Notes under the pieces: model-generated | The model's database searches: none | Seen by the model: only the letters and a program-made list of their open reading frames with translations | Told to the model about the DNA's origin: nothing | From: Allorhizobium paknamense | Lineage (GTDB): Bacteria; Pseudomonadota; Alphaproteobacteria; Rhizobiales; Rhizobiaceae | NCBI RefSeq assembly: GCF_030815125.1 | Contig: NZ_JAUSWH010000001.1 | Location: 372,001-436,000, forward strand | Length of the DNA stretch: 64,000 bases | Direction: 5' to 3' | Shown here: in pieces, positions 46,186-55,583 of the stretch | How the letters are laid out: each line of letters starts with the position of its first letter | Numbering within the stretch: position 1 is the stretch's first letter | Position numbers and translations under genes: made by a program

Positions 46186-46655
46186 GAGCGATTACCCCGG
46201 AAACGGACAGAAGGTGAATTTCGATGATTTGGATGGGCGGTCAAACCACGCCCCGCACGGAATGGCAAGTGTTTTTCCAGAAAGCTTGGATCAGACGTTG
46301 AAATGTCGCGCCGCGATCGCAAGGCTGCTACACGATAAAGTGATGTTTATGGGAAATCCTCACAAAGGTGTTCTTCCCAGCCCCTTGCGCCGCCGCATAC
46401 CAAGAAAGCACAACCCGGGCATAGGGCAAGATCCATGCATAACGCCTTGTAAAGGCGAAGATATCCAGACTGCTCCCACAGGCGGCAATGTGATAATTCA
46501 GCCCGCCCTAAAGCTGGCATTTTGATGATCGTCAATGTGACGAATTTGTAATGCCCGCCATGCTGCTACCCCTCTGGAAAAGGCCGCGATCCGGTTTCAC
46601 ATTGATGTTGCGGTTGCGAAAAAAGCGATCGTCATCGTTGAACAGGAGAATTGCG
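46186..46655. other. Intergenic region between ribH and a small secreted-protein gene
   Basis: 470 bp with divergent genes at both ends, so promoters for both directions are expected here. No FMN riboswitch core, tRNA or repeat was recognised. Confidence 0.45.
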
Positions 46656-47009
46656 ATGAACCGTTTCGGACAATTTTTGAGCGCTTCCACCCTGGCCGCC
46701 GTTGCCTTTGGGGGTGAGGCCATGGCTGCCAATGACACCCAGATCGAGGAAAACAACGGGCATGCCGTGAGCAGCCTGAGCCTCAAGCGCTTCAATATCG
46801 TACCGGTGCAGACCATCGACGCCGCGAGCGGCGCAAGCTACGGCTTGCCGACGCTTGACCCGCATGCGCCGGAAGCGCGCAACCTTCAGGCCTCGATCAT
46901 CGCCAATCCAAGGCTGATGATGCAGATCGAAGCGCAGAATGTTGACGTCACCCGCATCGTCGCCGCCAGCAGCACGCAGGATGGCGCGATCACCTTCTAT
47001 CACGTCTGA
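46656..47009 (+). CDS. Small secreted protein of unknown function
   Basis: 117 residues from ATG 46656 with AGGAG 7 nt upstream. MNRFGQFLSASTLAAVAFGGEAMA is a likely signal peptide. The mature part is polar and lacks cysteine; LPTLDPHAPEARNLQASIIANPRL is a mixed helix region. No family recognised. It stands between ribH and ribE on the opposite strand, followed by two palindromic repeats. Confidence 0.7.
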   Translation: MNRFGQFLSASTLAAVAFGGEAMAANDTQIEENNGHAVSSLSLKRFNIVPVQTIDAASGASYGLPTLDPHAPEARNLQASIIANPRLMMQIEAQNVDVTRIVAASSTQDGAITFYHV

Positions 47010-47054
47010 GAACAAACGCTCCCCGTGATCCGCACGGGGAGCCGGATCGCCGTC

Positions 47055-47161
47055 TACTGCATAATTCCTTAAATCGGAATCGATTTAAGGATAAAATTAT
47101 GCAGCAGATGTAAAGCGTTACAGCGAACCTTTGTGCGCCATATATGGCGCACGGCGCTGTA
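47055..47161. repeat. Family 3 palindromic repeat, 107 bp
   Basis: TACTGCATAATTCCTTAAATCG with complementary half, then a second hairpin GTGCGCCATATATGGCGCAC and end GGCGCTGTA. TA-bounded. Near-identical copies at 57597-57703 and, inverted, 61163-61268. Confidence 0.88.
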
Positions 47162-47221
47162 ATGCATAATCCGACCGGAGTGAAACGAGGATCGACAAGA
47201 TTATGCTTCAAAAATAAATGT

Positions 47222-47262
47222 TAGAGCGCCGATCTGATTCAATCAGATCGAAAAGCGCTCTA
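47222..47262. repeat. Single-hairpin repeat TAGAGCGCC...GCGCTCTA
   Basis: 41 bp; GATCTGATTCAATCAGATC inner hairpin, outer TAGAGCG / CGCTCTA, bounded by TA as in family 1. It appears to be the hairpin half only. Confidence 0.65.
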
Positions 47263-47269
47263 AGATTCT

Positions 47270-47887
47270 TCACACGGTCACCCGCGGAAATTCCGCAAGC
47301 CGCGCCGCATAACGCGCCATGGTATCCACTTCGAAATTGACGAAATCGCCCACCTGCCGCTCACCCCAGGTGGTCACTTCCAGCGTATGCCGGATCAGCA
47401 GGATATCGAAATCGCACTGGTTGACGGCGTTGACGGTAAGCGACGTGCCATCCAGCGCCACGGACCCCTTCGGCGCAACGAAGCGCGCCAGATGTTCGGG
47501 CACGCGCAGCGTAAAGCGAGTGGCGTCGCCCTCCGGCTGGATGGTCAGGATTTCCGCCTTGCCATCGACATGGCCGGAGACGATATGGCCGCCGAGTTCG
47601 TCGCCGATTTTCAGCGAGCGCTCCAGATTGACGCGGGTCCCCGCCGTCCAGCCGGCAATGGTCGTCAACCGCAGCGCCTCTTCCCAGGCCTCCACCTCAT
47701 ACCAGCGGCTGTTGCTGGACGCATCGGAAAGTGCCGTTACCGTCAGGCAAACGCCGGAATGGGCAATGGATGCGCCGAGATCGATCGTGGCCGGATCATA
47801 CTGGGTGGCGATGCGCAGTTTCACGCCTTCCTTCAAAGGCGTGACCGCCTCCACCGTGCCGACATCCGTGACTATGCCTGTAAACAT
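47270..47887 (-). CDS. ribE: Riboflavin synthase alpha chain
   Basis: 205 residues of two duplicated lumazine-binding barrels: MFTGIVTDVGTVE with SIAHSGVCLTVTAL in the first, and GHIVSGHVDGKAE with GSVALDGTSLTVNAV in the second. It dismutates two dimethyl-ribityllumazine molecules to riboflavin. Its ATG overlaps the ribD stop by one base, so translation is coupled. Confidence 0.96.
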   Translation of the reverse strand: MFTGIVTDVGTVEAVTPLKEGVKLRIATQYDPATIDLGASIAHSGVCLTVTALSDASSNSRWYEVEAWEEALRLTTIAGWTAGTRVNLERSLKIGDELGGHIVSGHVDGKAEILTIQPEGDATRFTLRVPEHLARFVAPKGSVALDGTSLTVNAVNQCDFDILLIRHTLEVTTWGERQVGDFVNFEVDTMARYAARLAEFPRVTV

Positions 47888-48984
47888 CAGAAATCTCTTT
47901 CATATTCATGAAACCGGTCCGCACCGAAGCTGGTGCGCCGGGAGAGCACAAAATCCTTCGGTATATTGGCCCTCGTCAGCGGCGACGCAATACCCTCGGC
48001 TCCGATCAAATCCGCTCCCTCGTAAAGATGAATGCGATCCACCAGCCCCTGATCGAGGAAAGTCTTTGCGACCATTGCCCCGCCCTCGACCATCAAGGTG
48101 GAGAGGCCCCGCGCCGCCAGGTGAGCAAGAAGCTCAGGCACATCGGCCATTTCAATGATTTCGACACCCTTTTCAGCCAGCGCCGCTGCCCTGACACACT
48201 GGCCGTCATCGGCCAGAAAGCCTTGACCGCCGCAGCAGGCGCAAACGGAAGCGAACTGCCGGGCCCCCGTCACCAGCCGCGAGGTCAGCGGCAGTTCAAG
48301 CCGCCGGTCCAGTACGATACGCAGCGGCGACAGATGCGCCATACCGGTCAGCCGCACGGTCAGTTCCGGATCATCTGCCCTTGCCGTGCCGATCCCCACC
48401 AGAATGGCATCCGTTTCGGCCCGTAGCAATTGCACCTGCGCCCGGGAAATCGGGCCGGTAATCGCCACCTGCCCCTGCCCTTTGCGCCCCAGCATGCCGT
48501 CGGCGGAAACGGCAAGTTTCAGAGTCACATGCACGCGTTTTTGGATATGCCGCATCAGGTAGCCGGCAAGATGGCGCCGCGCGTCCTGCGCCAGCACGCC
48601 GGTCACCACCTCGATCCCGGCCTCACGCAAGATCCGTGTGCCGCGCCCGCTGACGCGCGGGTCCGGATCTTCCACCGCAATCACCACGCGGGCAACGCCC
48701 GCCGCAACCAGGGCGTTGGCGCAGGGTGGGGTTTTGCCATGATGGGAACAGGGCTCCAGCGTGACATAGGCGGTGGCGCCATGCGCCTTTGGCCCGGCCA
48801 TGGCAAGCGCCTGGGTTTCTGCATGCGGCCTGCCGCCGACAGCGGTGACGGCCTCGCCGACAATTTCGCCATCCTTGACGATGACGCAGCCGACGGAGGG
48901 ATTGGAAGAGGTTTGCCCAAGATGCGAGCGGCCAAGGCGAAGGGCCGCTGCCATGTAATGACGATCCTGGATGCTGTCGTTCAC
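47887..48984 (-). CDS. ribD: Bifunctional riboflavin deaminase/reductase
   Basis: 365 residues. The N-terminal cytidine-deaminase-like domain has the zinc motifs HAETQAL and PCSHHGKTPPC (about 54-90). The C-terminal reductase domain starts near 150 (VTLKLAVSADGMLG) and has IVDR-type and VEGGAMVAKTFLDQGLVD nucleotide sites. Together they carry out the second and third steps to the ribityl-pyrimidine. It is directly downstream of nrdR, with a 3-bp gap. Confidence 0.96.
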   Translation of the reverse strand: MNDSIQDRHYMAAALRLGRSHLGQTSSNPSVGCVIVKDGEIVGEAVTAVGGRPHAETQALAMAGPKAHGATAYVTLEPCSHHGKTPPCANALVAAGVARVVIAVEDPDPRVSGRGTRILREAGIEVVTGVLAQDARRHLAGYLMRHIQKRVHVTLKLAVSADGMLGRKGQGQVAITGPISRAQVQLLRAETDAILVGIGTARADDPELTVRLTGMAHLSPLRIVLDRRLELPLTSRLVTGARQFASVCACCGGQGFLADDGQCVRAAALAEKGVEIIEMADVPELLAHLAARGLSTLMVEGGAMVAKTFLDQGLVDRIHLYEGADLIGAEGIASPLTRANIPKDFVLSRRTSFGADRFHEYERDF

Positions 48985-48987
48985 GCT

Positions 48988-49464
48988 CTACTCGATATCG
49001 CTATCGCGGGAAATCTTGGCATTGATCTCGCTGATCACCTGCTCGAAATCCTCGGCATGGGAAAAATCCCGGTAGACCGAAGCGTAACGCACGAAGGCCA
49101 CGTCATCCAGGCTTTTGAGCGCTTCCAGCACCTGCAACCCGATCTGTTCGGAGGAAATTTCCGTCTCGCCCGAACTTTCCAGCCGCCGCACGATGCCGGA
49201 AACGGCCCGCTCGATGCGATCACGATCCACCGGCCGCTTGCGCAGTGCGATTTCGAAGGACCGCACCAGCTTGTTGCGATCGAAGGGCACTTTGCGGCCG
49301 GTCTTCTTCAGCACCGTCAATTCGCGAAGCTGCACCCGCTCGAAGGTGGTGAAGCGTCCGCCGCAATCCGGGCAGATCCGACGCCGGCGGATGGAGGTAT
49401 TATCCTCCGCCGGGCGGGAATCCTTCACCTGGGTATCATCAGAACCGCAAAACGGGCAGCGCAT
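48988..49464 (-). CDS. nrdR: Transcriptional repressor NrdR
   Basis: 158 residues: zinc finger CPFCGSD...CPDC near residues 3-35, then the ATP-cone ([20 protein letters not shown]). NrdR senses nucleotide state and represses ribonucleotide-reductase genes. It lies between glyA and ribD, the conserved rhizobial order, 12 bp after glyA. Confidence 0.97.
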   Translation of the reverse strand: MRCPFCGSDDTQVKDSRPAEDNTSIRRRRICPDCGGRFTTFERVQLRELTVLKKTGRKVPFDRNKLVRSFEIALRKRPVDRDRIERAVSGIVRRLESSGETEISSEQIGLQVLEALKSLDDVAFVRYASVYRDFSHAEDFEQVISEINAKISRDSDIE

Positions 49465-49476
49465 CGAAACCCTGGC

Positions 49477-50766
49477 TCAGAGGTAGGGATACATCGGGAA
49501 GCCATTGGTCAAGGTCACGACCTTGCCCCGCACGGCTTCTTCCACGGCGGCATTGCCCTCGTCGGAATTGGCGACCTTCAGACCATCGAGAACCTCGGCG
49601 ATCAGATTGCCGATTTCCTTGAACTCGGCTTCCTTGAAACCGCGCGTCGTGCCCGCCGGGGTACCCAGACGGATACCGGAGGTGACGAAGGGCTTTTCCG
49701 GATCGAAGGGAATGCCGTTCTTGTTGCAGGTGATGTAGGCGCGGCCAAGAGCAGCCTCGGCGCGCTTGCCGGTGGCGTTCTTCTTACGCAGGTCCACCAG
49801 CATCAGATGGTTATCGGTGCCGCCGGACACGATGTCCAGATTGTGCGAGATCAGTGTTTCGGCCAACGTCTTGGCGTTCTTGACCACCTGGGCGGCATAG
49901 TCCTTGAAGGAAGGCTGCAGCGCCTCGCCGAAGGCCACGGCCTTGGCGGCGATGACATGCATCAGCGGACCGCCCTGCAGGCCGGGGAAAACGGCGGAAT
50001 TGAACTTCTTCGCCAGATCCTCGTCATTGGTGAGGATCATGCCGCCACGCGGGCCGCGCAGCGATTTGTGCGTGGTGGTGGTGGCCACATGGCAGTGCGG
50101 GAACGGCGACGGATGCTGGCCACCGGCGACGAGACCGGCAATGTGGGCCATGTCCACCATCAGATAGGCACCAACCGAATCGGCGATTTCGCGGAAGCGC
50201 TTCCAGTCCCAGATACGGGAATAGGCCGTGCCGCCAGCAATGATCAGCTTCGGCTTGTACTGCTCGGCCTTCTTCGCGATATCCTCCATGTCGAGCTGGT
50301 GGTCTTCCTCACGCACGCCGTAGGAGACGACGTTGAACCACTTGCCGGACATATTGACCGGCGAACCATGGGTCAGGTGCCCGCCGGAATTGAGGTCGAG
50401 GCCCATGAAGGTATCGCCGGGCTGCAGCAGCGCCAGAAACACGGCCTGGTTCATCTGCGAGCCGGAATTCGGCTGGACATTGGCGAAATTGACGCCGAAC
50501 AGCTTCTTGGCGCGCTCGATTGCCAGTTCCTCGGCGATATCCACGAACTGGCAGCCGCCGTAATAGCGCTTGCCCGGATAGCCCTCGGCATATTTGTTGG
50601 TCATGATCGAGCCCTGCGCTTCCAGAACGGCGCGCGAGACGATGTTTTCGGAGGCGATCAGTTCGATCTCATGGCGTTGGCGACCGAGTTCCTTTTCAAT
50701 CGCGCCAAAGATTTCCGGATCGGCTTCAGCCAGGGGGCGGGAAAAGAAGGCTTCGGTGTTGGACAT
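49477..50766 (-). CDS. glyA: Serine hydroxymethyltransferase
   Basis: 429 residues from ATG 50766 ([19 protein letters not shown] upstream). The PLP lysine is in [13 protein letters not shown], and the [19 protein letters not shown] block is near the N-terminus. It interconverts serine and glycine and feeds one-carbon folate. It is the first gene of the glyA-nrdR-ribD-ribE string. A very long antisense frame over this region is a codon-usage shadow. Confidence 0.98.
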   Translation of the reverse strand: MSNTEAFFSRPLAEADPEIFGAIEKELGRQRHEIELIASENIVSRAVLEAQGSIMTNKYAEGYPGKRYYGGCQFVDIAEELAIERAKKLFGVNFANVQPNSGSQMNQAVFLALLQPGDTFMGLDLNSGGHLTHGSPVNMSGKWFNVVSYGVREEDHQLDMEDIAKKAEQYKPKLIIAGGTAYSRIWDWKRFREIADSVGAYLMVDMAHIAGLVAGGQHPSPFPHCHVATTTTHKSLRGPRGGMILTNDEDLAKKFNSAVFPGLQGGPLMHVIAAKAVAFGEALQPSFKDYAAQVVKNAKTLAETLISHNLDIVSGGTDNHLMLVDLRKKNATGKRAEAALGRAYITCNKNGIPFDPEKPFVTSGIRLGTPAGTTRGFKEAEFKEIGNLIAEVLDGLKVANSDEGNAAVEEAVRGKVVTLTNGFPMYPYL

Positions 50767-51015
50767 GATCGCAATCTCCTGAAGGCGTTGATGCCGTGGC
50801 GTCTTACCCCGCCCGCCGAAAACTGTGAAGCGTTTTTCTAAGCGGATCTGCGGCAAGACACGAAACGAAAGCCCGAGCCGGGCTCAAGGTTTTTCTGCTG
50901 CTTGCTGTAGCGCTACGGACAGCCGAGAGCAATACAGAGCGCGACATTTGCAATGCATTCTACGCGCTCACAATCCGGTGGATCACCGGGGCGGTTTCAC
51001 GGACAGCAATCCTGA

Positions 51016-51041
51016 AAGAAAAGGCCCGCCGAAGCGGGCCA
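51016..51041 (-). terminator. Terminator of the L,D-transpeptidase gene
   Basis: GGCCCGC-CGAA-GCGGGCC hairpin; on the minus strand it is followed by TTTTCTTTC. Located 18 bp after the stop. Confidence 0.82.
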
Positions 51042-51058
51042 GACCCTGTCACTTCCGC

Positions 51059-52387
51059 TTAACGCGGCAGGTTATCGTCTTCGATGCTGCCCTGCACCGG
51101 CTCCACGCCGATATTGGACTGAAGGGCAAGCTGCTGGTCGCCGTCGCGGCGGTAGATATCATCGCGGAACTGCACCACGCCGTCGCGGGTGGACCAGGCG
51201 GTGATATAGACGATATAGACCGGCACTTCCTGCGAAAGCTTGATCACATTGTTCTGGCGCGTGGAGATCACGCGTTCGATTTCCTGGCGCGGCCAGCCGG
51301 GCGTATCCTTCAACAGCCAGGTCGTCAGGTCGCGAACATTCTGCACGCGCATGCAGCCGGAGGATTCGAAGCGCATCAGCTTGTTGAACAAGCCCTGCTG
51401 CGGCGTATCGTGCAGATATTCGTTGTTGGGATTGTGGAAGTTGATCTTCGTCGAGGCCATGGCGTTGATCTTGCCGGGGTCCTGGCGGAACATCAGGTTC
51501 GGGGCCTTCGGCGCATTCCAGTCCACGGTTTCCGGCGCCACTTCCTGGCCCTTGCCATCGAACAGGCGGATATTGTTGCGCGTCAGATAGGTCGGATCCT
51601 TGCGCATCAGCGGCACGATGTCCTTTTCGACGATCGAGCGCGGCGCGGTCCAGTACGGGTTCAGGATGACTTCGTAGATCTTCGAATTGATGACATGCGT
51701 CGGGCGGTCGATGCGGCCCACCACCGCATTGGTGCGCAGCGCCACGCGGTCGTTCTCCACAGCCTCGATATACATGGCCGGAATGTTGACCATCACATAA
51801 CGCTGGCCGAGATCGCCGGACATGGATTGCAGGCGCACCAGATTGGTGTTGAGCTGGTTGAGGCGCACATCCGCAGGCACGTTCAGCGCCTTCAGCGTAT
51901 ATTCGCCAAGCTGGCCGTCCATCGGCAGGCCGTGGCGGGCCTGGAAGCGCTTGACCGCACCGTCCACATAGGTGTCGAAGGAGCTGGACATGCCCGCTTC
52001 CTGGGCCAGATCGCCGGAAATGACCAGGCGCTGGCGCAAAACCTGCACAGCCGGATCGATCACCCCAAGGCGCAACTGAACGGAGGTCTGGGGAATGGCG
52101 GGCCAGCCGCCGGCAGCCACGATCTGCTGATAGGCCGTGATGGCCTGCTGCACGTAAGGCAGATTGTTCGGGCTCAGGATCGGCGTGTTGGACAGGACCT
52201 TCGCGGAAGCCCGCGAGCCTTGAGAGTCGAACTGATCGTCCCAGTTGCCGCGAGAGCGTGCATTGATCAGCTCATCGACAGCAGATTGCGCAAAAGCCTG
52301 GCCGGCCAGAGTGGCCACACCGAGACCCGCAGCGCCCCGAAGCAAGGCCCTGCGCGATACCGCAACCAGATTGTTCTTGTCTGCCAT
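51059..52387 (-). CDS. ldtP: L,D-transpeptidase (YcbB/LdtP type), Tat-exported
   Basis: 442 residues. The N-terminus SRRALLRGAAGLGVATLAG carries twin arginines, suggesting Tat export. A scaffold/PG-binding-like region (about 135-180, VDGAVKRFQARHGLPMDGQLG) precedes the YkuD domain. The catalytic cysteine is in FESSGCMRVQN, the SxGC form of this subfamily, with the His in EYLHDTP. It crosslinks or tethers peptidoglycan at the periplasmic face. The LdtR regulator gene is directly upstream in the same orientation, as described in Liberibacter and Sinorhizobium. Confidence 0.9.
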   Translation of the reverse strand: MADKNNLVAVSRRALLRGAAGLGVATLAGQAFAQSAVDELINARSRGNWDDQFDSQGSRASAKVLSNTPILSPNNLPYVQQAITAYQQIVAAGGWPAIPQTSVQLRLGVIDPAVQVLRQRLVISGDLAQEAGMSSSFDTYVDGAVKRFQARHGLPMDGQLGEYTLKALNVPADVRLNQLNTNLVRLQSMSGDLGQRYVMVNIPAMYIEAVENDRVALRTNAVVGRIDRPTHVINSKIYEVILNPYWTAPRSIVEKDIVPLMRKDPTYLTRNNIRLFDGKGQEVAPETVDWNAPKAPNLMFRQDPGKINAMASTKINFHNPNNEYLHDTPQQGLFNKLMRFESSGCMRVQNVRDLTTWLLKDTPGWPRQEIERVISTRQNNVIKLSQEVPVYIVYITAWSTRDGVVQFRDDIYRRDGDQQLALQSNIGVEPVQGSIEDDNLPR

Positions 52388-52621
52388 CGTCCTTCAATCC
52401 CTCAGCTCACCCAACAGGCTGTGCGCATCATCCATGATGCTTCAGATAGAGCCCATGCGCGCCATTGCAAATGGCGGGGGATACCCAAGTTTTCAGCCAT
52501 TTCTAAACTTTGGCGCTCCCATATCAATATGGCCAAAGCTTGTCAGTTGCGAAACGGTCACAACAGTGTGTTGAATGCATGCTTCAGGATTATAAAATTC
52601 ATATGCCGCACACGGAACCTT

Positions 52622-52645
52622 CGAAGGCGGCGAAAGCCGCCTTTT
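52622..52645. terminator. Hairpin after ldtR
   Basis: AAGGCGGC-GAAA-GCCGCCTT stem-loop, 13 bp past the ldtR stop. There is no clean T-run on the minus strand, so it may be a partial terminator between ldtR and ldtP. Confidence 0.45.
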
Positions 52646-52657
52646 CGAATGCGGATT

Positions 52658-53170
52658 TTACAGCCGATACATGATCGAGTCGTTCCAGAAGCGGTCCAGA
52701 CGCTGCAGCAGCTTGTTCATCTGGTTGAACTCTTCCGGGCCGATGCCGCCGACCTTCTGGATGGAGCCGACATGGCGCTCATAGAGCCTAGCAACCGTTT
52801 CGGCGATGTCCTGGCCGGCAGGCGTCAGCGAGATGCGCACCGAGCGGCGGTCGACGCGCGAACGGGCGTGGTTGATGAAGCCGAGATCCACCAGCTTCTT
52901 GACGTTGTAGGACACGTTGGAGCCGAGATAGTAACCCCGCGACCGCAGCTCGCCCGCCGTCAGTTCGGAGTTACCGATATTGAACAGCAGAAGCGCCTGG
53001 ACGGCATTGACGTCATTGCGGCCCTGACGGTCGAATTCGTCCTTGATGACGTCCAGCAGGCGGCGGTGCAGACGCTCCACCAGATGCAGCGAATCAAGAT
53101 AGAGAGAGCGGATGGTCTGCTCGTCCTGGTCGAGAGCGGGCACCTGCGGCTTGATCTTGGTATTGGTCAT
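52658..53170 (-). CDS. ldtR: MarR-family regulator LdtR
   Basis: 170 residues from ATG 53170 (MTNTKIKPQVPALDQDEQTI); GAGG lies 10 nt upstream. A winged helix-turn-helix (about 60-125) with LTAGELRSRGYYLGSNVSYNVKKLVD and the wing DRRSVRISLTPAG. It matches the LdtR group, known in Ca. Liberibacter asiaticus and Sinorhizobium to control the adjacent L,D-transpeptidase gene and osmotic tolerance. The adjacent ldtP here supports the assignment. Ligand binding is not visible by eye. Confidence 0.88.
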   Translation of the reverse strand: MTNTKIKPQVPALDQDEQTIRSLYLDSLHLVERLHRRLLDVIKDEFDRQGRNDVNAVQALLLFNIGNSELTAGELRSRGYYLGSNVSYNVKKLVDLGFINHARSRVDRRSVRISLTPAGQDIAETVARLYERHVGSIQKVGGIGPEEFNQMNKLLQRLDRFWNDSIMYRL

Positions 53171-53299
53171 GACTGTTTGCCTCACTGTTTTCGCTGGCGG
53201 CTTTGTTTTTTCCCGCCTTGTGAGGGACAGTATCGAATACCGATAAAATTCTATTTAAAACGCAGGCTTAACAGAGGCTTACCGAAGTGTCTCATTTTA

Positions 53300-53734
53300 T
53301 CACGGTAAATCAAGCCTTACCTCTTCCTTGCGGCGCCACTCCAGAAACAGCGCCAGACGGAAGGCCAGATAGACGAGCGCGATGACGCAATGCATCAGCA
53401 CGATCAGCATGTTGGGGCCGAAAATTCCGGGCCAGCCAAGGTGCATGGCAAGCTGCGCCAGCGCCCCGATCGTCCAGATCACCGCCCCCCAGGAAACCGT
53501 CATCCACAGCCCGATGGAGGCCACGGGAAACACCACCGCAAGCGAAGTGGCAGCCACCCGCCAGGGGATCGTCATGAGATCGAAGCGCCCTGCCCCGTTC
53601 TGGGAGAAGCCCACCAGCAAGGCCCAGAATTGCAGCCCAAGCCACAGGCCCGTGACGGCAACGATGCGCAGGAAGATCACGAACAACAGATCCGTGAGGC
53701 TTGGTTTGGGGGTATGAACGCTCTCATCTTGCAT
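53300..53734 (-). CDS. Four-helix membrane protein, rhizobial conserved unknown
   Basis: 144 residues from ATG 53734 (MQDESVHTPKPSLTDLL). Four membrane helices at about 14-36, 52-72, 76-97 and 105-128; the fourth ends in FLEWRRKEEVRLDLP. It resembles an uncharacterised family (DUF6163-like) seen beside ldtR in relatives. No good Shine-Dalgarno was found, so the start is a compromise; an in-frame start at 53809 gives a longer N-terminus. Function unknown. Confidence 0.65.
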   Translation of the reverse strand: MQDESVHTPKPSLTDLLFVIFLRIVAVTGLWLGLQFWALLVGFSQNGAGRFDLMTIPWRVAATSLAVVFPVASIGLWMTVSWGAVIWTIGALAQLAMHLGWPGIFGPNMLIVLMHCVIALVYLAFRLALFLEWRRKEEVRLDLP

Positions 53735-53979
53735 GAGGCGAGGATAGACGCCGGCCGCTTGCCGCACAAGCGGCAGCGCCCCTGCACGCGACATCTGATC
53801 ACATGTCAATGACGATGATGGGCAAGCGGCAAGGGAAATGCTAACACGCGGGCAGACTTGCGGTATCGCAAGCCCGTGTCAGACCGGAACGCATTGCAAA
53901 GGAAACGGCAAACCGCTTTTTTTCAAGCCATGCGCTCATCTTGGAACAGACCCGAACCTCTTCGGGCGCGGAGATCATC

Positions 53980-54993
53980 ATGCAGGACAAGACCCATCTC
54001 GTCGATCATATCACCGGCCATCGGCGTATGCGCCGCAATCGAAAGGCGGATTGGATGCGGCGTCTTGTGCAGGAAAGCCGCCTGACGGTGGATGACCTCA
54101 TCTGGCCGATCTTCCTGGTGCCGGGCAGCGGCATCGTCGATCCCATCGCCTCGATGCCGGGTGTGAACCGCATGAGCGTGGACAAGGCCGTTGAAGCCGT
54201 CAAGGAAGCCGCCGATCTCGGCATTCCGGCCATTGCCACCTTCCCGAATATTGAAATGGACCTGCGGGACCAGACCGGTTCACATATTCTGGAAGCCAAC
54301 AATCTGCTCAACCAGGCCACCGCAGCGATCAAGAAGGCGGTGCCGAATATCGGCGTGATCACGGATGTGGCGCTCGACCCCTTCACCAGCCACGGCCATG
54401 ACGGCATTTTGCGTGAGGGCGAGATTGTCAATGACGAAACGGTGGACCAGGTGGTGCGGGCCGCCATCCTGCAGGCGGATGCGGGTTCGGACATCATCGC
54501 CCCTTCGGAAATGATGGACGGACGTATCGGCGCCATTCGCCACGGGCTCGATGCCGCCGGGCACCAGTCGGTGGGCATCATGTCCTATGCCACGAAATTC
54601 TCTTCCGGCTATTACGGCCCCTATCGCGAGGCGATTTCCACCGCAGGCCTGCTGAAGGGCGACAAGAACAGCTATTACGTCAACCCTGCCAACGGCACCG
54701 AGGCCGTGCGCGATGCAGCTCTCGATGTGGAGGAAGGCGCGGATATGCTGATGGTCAAGCCCGGCCTGCCCTATCTCGATATCTGCTGGCGGCTGAAGGA
54801 AGCCTTCAGCCTGCCGGTCTTCGCCTATCAGGTGTCCGGCGAATATGCGCAGATCAAGGCGGCGGGCATGAATGGCTGGATCGATGAAAGCCGGGTGATG
54901 ATGGAAACGCTGCTCTGCTTCAAGCGCGCCGGCTGCGATGGCATTCTCACCTATTTTGCGGTGGAGGCAGCGCGGCGACTGGCCAAGGGCTGA
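53980..54993 (+). CDS. hemB: Delta-aminolevulinic acid dehydratase (porphobilinogen synthase)
   Basis: 337 residues from ATG 53980 (GGAG 7 nt upstream); an upstream TTG in frame is less likely. The active-site lysines lie in MSYATKFSSGYYGPYRE (about 205) and DMLMVKPGLPYLD (about 260). It joins two 5-aminolevulinates to porphobilinogen. DVALDPFTSHGHDG lacks the Cys-rich zinc site, so it is a magnesium-type enzyme, as is usual in alphaproteobacteria. Confidence 0.97.
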   Translation: MQDKTHLVDHITGHRRMRRNRKADWMRRLVQESRLTVDDLIWPIFLVPGSGIVDPIASMPGVNRMSVDKAVEAVKEAADLGIPAIATFPNIEMDLRDQTGSHILEANNLLNQATAAIKKAVPNIGVITDVALDPFTSHGHDGILREGEIVNDETVDQVVRAAILQADAGSDIIAPSEMMDGRIGAIRHGLDAAGHQSVGIMSYATKFSSGYYGPYREAISTAGLLKGDKNSYYVNPANGTEAVRDAALDVEEGADMLMVKPGLPYLDICWRLKEAFSLPVFAYQVSGEYAQIKAAGMNGWIDESRVMMETLLCFKRAGCDGILTYFAVEAARRLAKG

Positions 54994-55109
54994 TTTCTAC
55001 GTTTTTTCCGGAGGGAAAATCGTATTCTCCTTTTCTCAAGGACATCACTGTCATTTGCATTCCGCCCTCCGGCTTCCCATATATTCCTTCGACGTTGAAG
55101 GAGACGATC

Positions 55110-55583
55110 ATGAGTTATGAACCGCAGATGACAACCGCTGTTCCCTCCGACTGGCGCGCCTATAGCGGTGTGCTGTCCCGGCGGGTCTTTGCCTTCATGA
55201 TCGATTATGTGCTGGTTGGCCTGCTGATGCTGGTGGCCATCGTGGCCGTGTTCTTTCTGGGCATCATTACGCTGGGGCTGGGCTGGTTGCTCTATCCCAT
55301 CCTGTTCTTTCTCGTTGCGGGTCTCTATTTCGGCCTTTCCATGGCCAGCCCCGCCCAGGCCACGCCCGGCATGCGCGCCATGGGCATTGCCCTGATCCGG
55401 CTGGACGGCGGGCGGATCGACTTCGTCACCGCCATCGCCCATCTGGCACTGTTCTGGATCCTGAACTCGGTTCTCACCCCGCTCATTCTGCTGGCCGGGC
55501 TATTCATCGAACGCTCGCGTTTGATCCATGACCTGCTGCTGGGAACAGCGGCGGTGCGGGTTTCCCCCGGCTTTATCCGCTGA
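55110..55583 (+). CDS. RDD-family membrane protein
   Basis: 157 residues from ATG 55110 with AAGGAGA 7 nt upstream. Three membrane helices; the family name motif is present as SRRVFAFMIDYVLVGLL (R-D pair) at residues 23-39 and ERSRLIHDLLLGT at the C-terminus. The role is unknown, with transport suggested for some members. It lies between hemB and bpt. Its last 11 bp overlap the convergent sulfotransferase gene. Confidence 0.82.
   Translation: MSYEPQMTTAVPSDWRAYSGVLSRRVFAFMIDYVLVGLLMLVAIVAVFFLGIITLGLGWLLYPILFFLVAGLYFGLSMASPAQATPGMRAMGIALIRLDGGRIDFVTAIAHLALFWILNSVLTPLILLAGLFIERSRLIHDLLLGTAAVRVSPGFIR

Noticed and set aside
46186-46655. FMN riboswitch before ribH
   Set aside because: The conserved FMN-riboswitch blocks are absent.
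48430-53308. Very long antisense frames of about 800 codons opposite ribD/glyA (48430-50841) and ldtP/ldtR (50825-53308)
   Set aside because: They are complements of strongly supported core genes in a high-GC genome, have no ribosome sites or domains, and follow from codon bias.
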